Source: Nocardioides gilvus (GTDB taxonomy: Bacteria; Actinomycetota; Actinomycetes; Propionibacteriales; Nocardioidaceae). Taken from it: a DNA stretch of 64,000 nucleotides. Below are positions 58,596-64,000 of this stretch, in pieces. Both the position numbers and the translations under genes were made by a program. The notes beneath the pieces were generated by a model that saw nothing but the letters and a program-made list of their open reading frames with translations, was not told the origin of the DNA and searched no databases. The stretch covers positions 682,001 to 746,000 of the forward strand of contig NZ_QHKY01000002.1 of the NCBI RefSeq assembly GCF_003194605.1, read 5' to 3'. How positions within the stretch are numbered: the stretch's first letter is position 1; each line of letters begins with the position of its first letter.

Positions 58596-59955
58596 CCTAT
58601 CTTCGCCACGCCTGACGCTCGTGCGGGTCACCGTCGTCGGTGGCACGCGCCGAATCGATGTCGCGCTGCCGGGAGCTGTGCCCGTGGTCTCGATGGTCGC
58701 CGACCTGGCCCACCTCCTCGGGATGGAGACGGGCGAAGCGCACCTGGTGGTGACCACCACCGGGTCGGTGCTCGAGCCGAATCTGGGATTGCGTGGTCAA
58801 GGCATCGAGGACGGAGCAATCCTCAGCTTGGCGCCGGTGCGTGAGCACGTTCCCGCCCAGGTCCACGACGACGTCGTGGAGGCTGCGCACTCCCTGTCGA
58901 GAATCGAGTTCAGCTCCTGGGGTCGCGGGAGCGTCGCGGTCTCGTCGCGCATCGGGAGTGCGTGGTTGTTGGGGCTGGGCGTTCTCGTGCTGGCGGCCGT
59001 GGGTGCGCTGCATCCCCAGGAGGCAGGGGTCGCGGCCGTCGTGGCAGGAGCCGGCGCGGCGGGCCTGCTCATCGCCGCGTCGCGCAGGGCAAAGGTCGCC
59101 ACGACGCCTGGTCGTGACTGGCGATCCGTGGGCGCGGTCTGGTTCGCATGCGCGTACGCGGCACTCGCCGGCGCTCTGGCCGCGACCGCATCGTGGCCGC
59201 GACCCATCTCCCCTGTGGGTGCGTGGGGGCCGATGCTGCCGGCGGCTACGGCGGCACTCGGCGCTGCGGGCATCGCCTGCATCCTCCTGCGACGAGACCG
59301 GTTGCTGGTGTCCCCAGTGATGGCGTTGGGAGCGACAGTGGTCGCGGGCACGTTCCTGGAGGCCGCCGGCTTGATGGCCGACCAGCACTGGGTGATCGTG
59401 GTCGCCACGGTCTGGGTCGTCGCTGCTCGCGTGGCGCCGGGGTTGGCCATGGACGCCACAGTCCTTCGCGGGGAGAGCGAACGGCGGGACCAGGTGGGCG
59501 CCGGGGTCGACACGGGACGCTTGCGCACGGACCTCCTCGTGTCCCACGACGTGGTGCTCGCTGTCGACCTGACGGCGGTGGGGCTCCTCCTCCTCGCCGT
59601 GCCCTCGACCATGGCGAAGGGTCTGGTCGGATGCTTGTGGCTGTTGGCGCTCACCGGTCTCCTCGCCTTGCGACTGCGTCGTGCGAGGCTCCACGCCCAG
59701 GTCGCAACAGGGCTGGGGGGCGTGGGCCTGGTGATGACGGCGCTCGTCGCATGGTCCCCGCAACTCCCAGTGGCTCTGGTCATCGTCCTGGCGGGCGCCC
59801 TCGTCGGCGCAGGAGTCCTCGTGGGGCTGACGGAGGGCAGCGTCAGTTCCCTGCGTGCGGGGTGGCTGGGTGACCGAGCCGAGGTCCTGCTGACCGCCGC
59901 CGCTGTGCCGCTCGCCCTGCTGGTCATCTGGCCCAGCTTGATACCGGGTGGCTGA
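58573..59955 (+). CDS. eccD: Type VII secretion membrane channel protein EccD
   Basis: 460 aa. The N-terminal ubiquitin-like (YukD) domain at about 12-92 (LTLVRVTVVGGTRRIDVALP ... GIEDGAILSLAPV) is followed by about 11 transmembrane helices from residue 125 to the end, the standard EccD layout. It forms the bulk of the membrane pore of the T7SS. The start used is GTG at 58573, inside the second WXG100 gene; the ribosome site is weak, so a slightly later start is possible. The next small gene overlaps its stop. Confidence 0.9.
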   Translation: MVLPASADLSSPRLTLVRVTVVGGTRRIDVALPGAVPVVSMVADLAHLLGMETGEAHLVVTTTGSVLEPNLGLRGQGIEDGAILSLAPVREHVPAQVHDDVVEAAHSLSRIEFSSWGRGSVAVSSRIGSAWLLGLGVLVLAAVGALHPQEAGVAAVVAGAGAAGLLIAASRRAKVATTPGRDWRSVGAVWFACAYAALAGALAATASWPRPISPVGAWGPMLPAATAALGAAGIACILLRRDRLLVSPVMALGATVVAGTFLEAAGLMADQHWVIVVATVWVVAARVAPGLAMDATVLRGESERRDQVGAGVDTGRLRTDLLVSHDVVLAVDLTAVGLLLLAVPSTMAKGLVGCLWLLALTGLLALRLRRARLHAQVATGLGGVGLVMTALVAWSPQLPVALVIVLAGALVGAGVLVGLTEGSVSSLRAGWLGDRAEVLLTAAAVPLALLVIWPSLIPGG

Positions 59956-60250
59956 GGTGCAGCGCAGGGAGGACCTTCTCGAGGCGCAGCGCTACCGCCG
60001 CACGCAGGCTGCACATGCCGTGTTCGCAGTCGGACGCGCCCATGCGACGTACACGGGACCGGGTCCATGGGCGGGACCCGTGTTGGGGCTGCTCGTCGCC
60101 GGTGTGCTGTGTGCCGCTGGTCCGGTCATCGACGTCGTGACCCAGACGCCACCGACCTCCGCGCCCGTGGCACCGGTCACCCCTCCCATCCCGCCGGAGG
60201 CGCGGGAGCAGGACGCCCATGGGCAGGACGGAGAGGATGCGCCGCACTAG
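59948..60250 (+). CDS. Small single-helix membrane protein at the end of the T7SS locus
   Basis: 100 aa from GTG at 59948, overlapping the eccD stop. A basic N-terminus (RREDLLEAQRYRRTQ) is followed by one transmembrane helix at about 44-62 (AGPVLGLLVAGVLCAAG) and an extracytoplasmic Pro/Thr-rich tail. No EccB or EccE similarity can be seen beyond this topology. Its overlap with eccD suggests an accessory subunit. Unknown otherwise. Confidence 0.7.
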   Translation: MAEVQRREDLLEAQRYRRTQAAHAVFAVGRAHATYTGPGPWAGPVLGLLVAGVLCAAGPVIDVVTQTPPTSAPVAPVTPPIPPEAREQDAHGQDGEDAPH

Positions 60251-61010
60251 AGTCGCGGTCATGCGAAGAGCCGGTGCTGTGATGCTCGTCGTGGGCCTGA
60301 TGGCGACCGGATGCAGCTCGACCGCTCAGGACCCTGATCGCACCTTGCACGTGTATGCCGCCGCATCGCTCCAGGAACCGCTCGAGGAGCTCGCCGCCAC
60401 CTTCGAGGGCGAGCACCCAGGGGTGGCCGTGCAACTGGTCCTGACCGGGTCTGCCGACGCAGTGGCCCAGATCAGGGCCGGCGCACCCGCTGACGTGGTG
60501 GCCACCGCGGACACGACGACCATGGGGACGTTGGTCGACGCCGATCTGGTCACGACGACACCGCGTACGTTCGCGACCAACACGTTGCAGCTGATCGCCG
60601 ACGCCGCCGCCGGGGCGCAGACGGATGACGGATGGGGCGCGATCTCCGAGGGGGGCGACCTGGTCGTCTGTGCGCCCGTGGTCCCTTGCGGAGCGTCGAC
60701 CGTGGCCCTGGCCGAGCAGGAGGATGTCGAGTTGCGTCCGGTGAGCGAGGAGCAGTCGGTCACTGACGTGCTCGCGAAGGTGACCAGTGGAGCAGCAGAC
60801 TTCGGCATCGTCTACCGCACCGACGTGCTGCGCGCGGGGGGAGGCGTACGAGGGATCGATCTTCCCGGCGCCGAGAAGGTCGTCAACGAGTACCCCATCG
60901 CGCAGGTGGCGGAGGGTGACGAGCCGAGCTTGGCGGCCGAGTTCGTGGAGTTGGTCCTCTCTGACGGAGGCCAGGTCCTGCTGGACTCCGCCGGGTTCGG
61001 GACGCCATGA
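60219..61010 (+). CDS. modA: Molybdate ABC transporter substrate-binding lipoprotein ModA
   Basis: 263 aa from the ATG at 60219, chosen because AGGA stands 5 nt before it; ATGs at 60237 and 60261 are alternatives, all leaving the same signal peptide core ([13 protein letters not shown], lipobox Cys at about residue 32). The mature part [40 protein letters not shown] and [13 protein letters not shown] is characteristic of ModA, which binds molybdate or tungstate outside the cell. It overlaps the small T7SS-end gene by 32 nt and modB by 4 nt. It supplies metal for molybdenum-cofactor enzymes. Confidence 0.92.
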   Translation: MGRTERMRRTRVAVMRRAGAVMLVVGLMATGCSSTAQDPDRTLHVYAAASLQEPLEELAATFEGEHPGVAVQLVLTGSADAVAQIRAGAPADVVATADTTTMGTLVDADLVTTTPRTFATNTLQLIADAAAGAQTDDGWGAISEGGDLVVCAPVVPCGASTVALAEQEDVELRPVSEEQSVTDVLAKVTSGAADFGIVYRTDVLRAGGGVRGIDLPGAEKVVNEYPIAQVAEGDEPSLAAEFVELVLSDGGQVLLDSAGFGTP

Positions 61011-61801
61011 CCCGACGTACCGTTCCCGCCGCAGGTCTCCCGGGCTGGGTGGTCGTGCCCGCCGCCGTCGCGGTCCTCTTCGTCGCTCTTCCGCTGGTTG
61101 CCATGGCCGTCCAGGTCCCGTGGCCCGACTTCTGGTCGCTCATCACTTCCGAGTCGGCACTCACTGCGCTCGGACTCAGCCTGCGCACCGCGGGAGCGAG
61201 CACGGTCGTGTGCGTCGTGCTGGGTGTACCCCTCGCGCTCGTCCTGGCGAGGAGCGAGAGGCGCGGACTGGGCCTGTTGCGCTCACTGGTGATCCTGCCG
61301 ATGGTGTTGCCACCGGTCGTCGCGGGCATCGCGCTGCTCCAGACGTTCGGTCGGGGCGGGCTGCTCGGTGAGCGACTCGAGCTCCTGGGCCTGCAGGTCG
61401 CCTTCAGCACCGTGGCCGTGGTGATTGCGCAGACCTTCGTGGCTCTCCCGTTCCTGGTGATCAGCCTCGAAGGAACTCTGCGCACGGCTGGCACCCGGTA
61501 CGAGCGGGTCGCCGCGACGCTGGGGGCGTCACCGTCGACGGCGCTACGCCGGATCACAGTGCCGCTCGTCCTGCCGGGGCTGGTCTCGGCGACGGTTCTG
61601 GCGTTCGCCCGGGCCCTGGGAGAATTCGGCGCGACCATCACCTTCGCCGGCAGCCTGCAGGGCGTCACCCGCACCCTGCCGCTCGAGGTCTACCTGCAAC
61701 GTGAGGTGGATCCCGACGCCGCAGTGGCACTGTCCGCGCTGCTGGTCATGGTCGCCCTCGTCGTCATCGTGGTGGCCCGTCCGCGGAGGGTGGCCAGATG
61801 A
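61007..61801 (+). CDS. modB: Molybdate ABC transporter permease ModB
   Basis: 264 aa with about five to six membrane helices. The EAA loop [20 protein letters not shown] lies near residue 175. [20 protein letters not shown] and [12 protein letters not shown] are typical ModB/CysT-type segments. It forms the channel for molybdate driven by ModC. Overlaps of 4 nt with modA and modC show tight coupling. Complete and ordinary. Confidence 0.93.
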   Translation: MTRRTVPAAGLPGWVVVPAAVAVLFVALPLVAMAVQVPWPDFWSLITSESALTALGLSLRTAGASTVVCVVLGVPLALVLARSERRGLGLLRSLVILPMVLPPVVAGIALLQTFGRGGLLGERLELLGLQVAFSTVAVVIAQTFVALPFLVISLEGTLRTAGTRYERVAATLGASPSTALRRITVPLVLPGLVSATVLAFARALGEFGATITFAGSLQGVTRTLPLEVYLQREVDPDAAVALSALLVMVALVVIVVARPRRVAR

Positions 61802-62832
61802 GTCTTCGCGTCGCTGCCGCGCTGGAGTCCCGGGGGTTCGACGTCGACCTCACCGTCGCCGCCGGCGAGACGGTCGCCGTGATGGGACCGAACGGGGCTG
61901 GCAAGTCGACCCTGCTCGACGTGGTCGCGGGAGTGCTGCGCGCGGACGAAGGCACCGTCACGCTGGCGGGGCAGGAGTTGGCCGGGCCGCACACCTGGGT
62001 GCCGGCACACCGTCGTCGGGTGGCACTGCTGTCACAGGATCCACTGCTCTTCCCGCACCTCAGCGTGCGCGACAACGTCGCGTTCGCACCCCGGGCCGCC
62101 GGGTCGGGGCGCCGCTCGGCCAGGGAGGCGGCGTACTCATGGCTCGAACGGTTGGGCGTACGCGAACTGGCTGGGCGCCGCCCCCACCAGATTTCGGGTG
62201 GCCAGGCGCAGCGCGTGGCCCTGGCGCGCGCGCTCGCCGCAGAACCGACGCTCCTGCTCCTCGACGAACCCATGGCAGCCCTCGACGTCGACGTGGTGCG
62301 TGAGCTACGTCCGCTGCTGCGCGAGGTGACTGCCGCTCGCAGCACCGTCCTGGTGACCCACGATCCGCTCGACGCGCTGTTGATGGCCGACCAGGTGGTG
62401 ATCCTCGAAGGCGGTCGTGTCGTCGAGCAGGGCCAGGTGCACGACGTCCTCACCCGCCCGCGCAGCACGTTCGCGGCCCGGGTCGCCGGTCTCAACCTGT
62501 TGCGGGGGACCTGGCGCGGTGATCGGCTGGTCCTCGCTGACGGCGCCGAGGTCTTCGGTGGGTCCCAAGGGTGTGTCGAGGGCGCGGCTGCGGTCGCGGT
62601 CTTTGCCCCCCGCGCGGTCTCGGTCTTCGCGAGCGCGCCCGGCGGCAGCCCGCGCAACGAGTTCGCAGTCGTGCTCAGTGAGGTGGAGAGCCGCGGTGAC
62701 GTCGTACGCCTGCATGCCGGTGACCTCGCCGCGGACGTGACGCCTCGAGCCGTGACCCAGCTCGGTCTGGAGCCCGGGGCCGCCGTGGTCTTCAGCGTGA
62801 AGGCGGCCGAGATCGCGATCCACCCCGCCTGA
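61798..62832 (+). CDS. modC: Molybdate ABC transporter ATP-binding protein ModC
   Basis: 344 aa. Walker [10 protein letters not shown], signature ISGGQAQR, Walker B LLLLDEP and switch His VTHDPLDAL are intact. The C-terminal 110 residues form a MOP/TOBE-like regulatory domain ([20 protein letters not shown] ... [12 protein letters not shown]) that senses oxyanions and limits transport. It overlaps modB by ATGA and is followed by a terminator and a convergent tRNA gene. Confidence 0.93.
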   Translation: MSLRVAAALESRGFDVDLTVAAGETVAVMGPNGAGKSTLLDVVAGVLRADEGTVTLAGQELAGPHTWVPAHRRRVALLSQDPLLFPHLSVRDNVAFAPRAAGSGRRSAREAAYSWLERLGVRELAGRRPHQISGGQAQRVALARALAAEPTLLLLDEPMAALDVDVVRELRPLLREVTAARSTVLVTHDPLDALLMADQVVILEGGRVVEQGQVHDVLTRPRSTFAARVAGLNLLRGTWRGDRLVLADGAEVFGGSQGCVEGAAAVAVFAPRAVSVFASAPGGSPRNEFAVVLSEVESRGDVVRLHAGDLAADVTPRAVTQLGLEPGAAVVFSVKAAEIAIHPA

Positions 62833-62865
62833 CGCCATGAGCGCATTGCCGAGTGAAACGAAAGA

Positions 62866-62894
62866 ACCGCCACCCGACGAGGTCGGGCGGCGGT
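62866..62894. terminator. Terminator between modC and tRNA-Ser(GGA)
   Basis: ACCGCCACCCGAC (62866-62878) pairs with GTCGGGCGGCGGT (62882-62894) with one mismatch and a GAG loop; flanking A-rich (AAAGA) and ATT bases suit both directions. Confidence 0.75.
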
Positions 62895-62909
62895 CATTCG
62901 CACAGATGG

Positions 62910-62994
62910 CGGAGGTAGAGGGATTCGAACCCTCGAGGGCTTGCACCCAACCCGCTTTCCAAGCGAGCGCCATAGGCCACTAGGCGATACCTCC
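62910..62994 (-). tRNA. tRNA-Ser (anticodon GGA)
   Basis: 85 nt on the minus strand with encoded CCA at 62907-62909. Acceptor GGAGGTA/TACCTCC, anticodon arm CTCGC-TTGGAAA-GCGGG giving GGA, long variable arm (TTGGGTGCAAGCCCTC region), T-arm GAGGG-TTCGAAT-CCCTC. It reads UCC/UCU. Confidence 0.95.
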
Positions 62995-63065
62995 GTCGGA
63001 GAGATTACCCGTAGGCCTGCTGTGCCGGGAAATCGCCTCCGCGCGAGCCCTCATCCGGACTCGCT

Positions 63066-63095
63066 TTGTGAGCCCGACCCCCGCTGCCCTAGACT
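63066..63095 (+). promoter_or_regulatory. Promoter of the SRP RNA gene
   Basis: TTGTGA (63066-63071), 18-nt spacer, TAGACT (63090-63095), then 9 nt to the first base of the RNA at 63105. A good sigma-70-type match for this GC-rich genome. Confidence 0.7.
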
Positions 63096-63104
63096 CCCTG
63101 CCAA

Positions 63105-63187
63105 CCCCCCGTGCGGCGGTATCTTGCTGAATCCCCCAGGGCCGGAAGGCAGCAAGGGCAGGCGAGCACTACCGGGTGCACGGGGGG
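63105..63187 (+). ncRNA. ffs: Signal recognition particle RNA, small bacterial type
   Basis: Terminal stem CCCCCCGTGC (63105-63114) pairs with GCACGGGGGG (63178-63187). The apical part contains GGGCCGGAAGGCAGCAAGGG with the GGAA tetraloop and the asymmetric AGCA loop that binds Ffh. The gene has the position seen in many actinobacteria, just ahead of dnaX and next to tRNA-Ser. The RNA targets membrane and secreted proteins to the translocon. Ends are taken from the terminal stem, so a few nucleotides of uncertainty remain. Confidence 0.9.
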
Positions 63188-63272
63188 CCTTTACGTCTCC
63201 ACAGGGCGCACCATGGAGCCTGGTCTCGTCGCCGATCGGGCCACGCTCTGGGTCATGGTCGGCGTGGGTGGT

Positions 63273-63278
63273 TAGGGT
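63273..63278 (+). promoter_or_regulatory. -10 box for leaderless dnaX
   Basis: TAGGGT, 6 nt before the GTG start of dnaX, with no Shine-Dalgarno between. The spacing indicates a transcript that begins at the start codon. Confidence 0.5.
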
Positions 63279-63284
63279 TCACAC

Positions 63285-64000
63285 GTGGACTCACCCCTCG
63301 CTCTCTACCGCCGCTACCGGCCCGAGACGTTCTCCCAGGTCATCGGCCAGGATCACGTCACGGATCCGCTGCGCAACGCGCTGGCGAACGACCGGGTCAA
63401 CCACGCCTATCTCTTCTCCGGCCCCCGTGGTTGCGGCAAGACGACCTCGGCGCGCATCCTCGCCCGTACGTTGAACTGCGCGCAGGCGCCCATCGCCGAG
63501 CCCTGCGGTGTGTGCGACAGCTGCAAGGACCTCGCGACCGGTGGCACCGGCTCGATCGACGTCATCGAGATCGATGCGGCGTCTCACGGTGGTGTCGACG
63601 ACGCCCGTGACCTGCGCGAGAAGGCCTACTTCTCGCCGGTGCGAGACCGTTTCAAGATCTACATCATCGACGAAGCCCACATGGTCACCAACCAAGGGTT
63701 CAACGCGCTGCTGAAGTTGGTCGAGGAGCCTCCGCCGCACCTGCGCTTCATCTTCGCGACCACCGAGCCCGAGAAGGTCATTCCGACCATCCGCTCGCGG
63801 ACGCACCACTATCCCTTCCGGCTCATCCCCCCTCGCGCGCTCTCTGACTACGTGAGTGAGCTCTGCGGACGGGAGGGCGTCGCGATCGAACCCGCCGCGA
63901 TCCCACTCGTGGTGCGTGCAGGCGCCGGCTCTGCCCGCGACACCCTCAGCGTCCTCGACCAGTTGATCGGCGGCTCGGGTCCTGACGGCGTCACCCACCG
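63285..64000 (+). CDS. dnaX: DNA polymerase III subunits gamma/tau (DnaX), N-terminal part, cut by window edge
   Basis: 238 complete codons are visible, starting at GTG 63285 (MDSPLALYRRYRPETFSQVI). Walker A GPRGCGKTTSARILARTLNC, the zinc-binding cysteines in APIAEPCGVCDSC, Walker B YIIDEAHM, sensor FIFATTEPEKVIPTI and the arginine-finger region SRTHHYPF are all present, so this is the clamp-loader ATPase. The C-terminal tau part lies outside the window. The gene follows the SRP RNA. Confidence 0.96.
   Translation, partial: MDSPLALYRRYRPETFSQVIGQDHVTDPLRNALANDRVNHAYLFSGPRGCGKTTSARILARTLNCAQAPIAEPCGVCDSCKDLATGGTGSIDVIEIDAASHGGVDDARDLREKAYFSPVRDRFKIYIIDEAHMVTNQGFNALLKLVEEPPPHLRFIFATTEPEKVIPTIRSRTHHYPFRLIPPRALSDYVSELCGREGVAIEPAAIPLVVRAGAGSARDTLSVLDQLIGGSGPDGVTH

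Overview
The window is high-GC actinobacterial chromosomal DNA. It has GTG/TTG starts, many 4-nt ATGA/GTGA gene overlaps, a type VII secretion locus, an F420-dependent (Ddn-type) reductase, a GTP-dependent PEP carboxykinase, and the tRNA-Ser / small SRP RNA / dnaX arrangement. My best inference is Nocardioidaceae (Nocardioides-like). I see no integrase, transposase, CRISPR array or phage gene, so this looks like core chromosome with a few accessory loci.

Layout. (1) 1-5.5 kb, minus strand: sulfonate/organosulfur-type ABC transporter (binding lipoprotein, ATPase, permease) followed by two tandem FMN-dependent monooxygenases of the NtaA/SnaA/DszA type; the second one runs off the left edge. An MFS drug-efflux gene lies upstream. 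(2) 7-8.6 kb: menB divergent from a Ddn-like F420-dependent reductase, with two palindromic repeats between them. (3) 8.6-26.8 kb: a large lipid/polyketide locus. On the minus strand is a five-gene operon. It encodes a 2512-aa [two PfaD/NMO-like barrels]-KS-AT-ACP-ACP-KR protein, a 1643-aa KS-AT-DH-PPTase protein, a discrete ACP, an alpha/beta hydrolase and an MGT-type glycosyltransferase. Divergent from it are two tandem WS/DGAT acyltransferases. This resembles PUFA-synthase/secondary-lipid-synthase systems and could make and glycosylate a reduced long-chain polyketide or fatty acid. Seven in-frame copies of the same palindromic repeat found next to menB lie in the interdomain linkers of the two megasynthases.

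(4) 26.8-36.8 kb: ACT-domain protein, recCBD and a small membrane protein. (5) 36.8-43.8 kb: a CRP-type site, a DUF4212/sodium-solute (acetate-type) symporter pair, then a convergent, tightly overlapping five-gene operon: putative anti-sigma, SigE-like sigma factor, small membrane protein, cNMP/CBS/DUF294 protein, DEDDh exonuclease. (6) 43.8-49.6 kb: tRNA-Arg, ArsR regulator, pckG (with Ser in place of the hallmark Cys), a DNA-binding-like regulator, two tRNA-Ser genes and small unknown proteins. (7) 49.7-53.7 kb: MoxR ATPase, universal stress protein and VWA protein operon; a LytR_C protein with a likely leaderless partner. (8) 53.8-60.3 kb: compact type VII secretion locus (EccC, two WXG100 proteins, EccD, a small membrane protein) without visible EccB, EccE or mycosin. 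(9) 60.2-64 kb: modABC, tRNA-Ser(GGA), SRP RNA, and the start of dnaX running off the right edge.

All functional names rest on motif and family recognition by eye. No database search was run.
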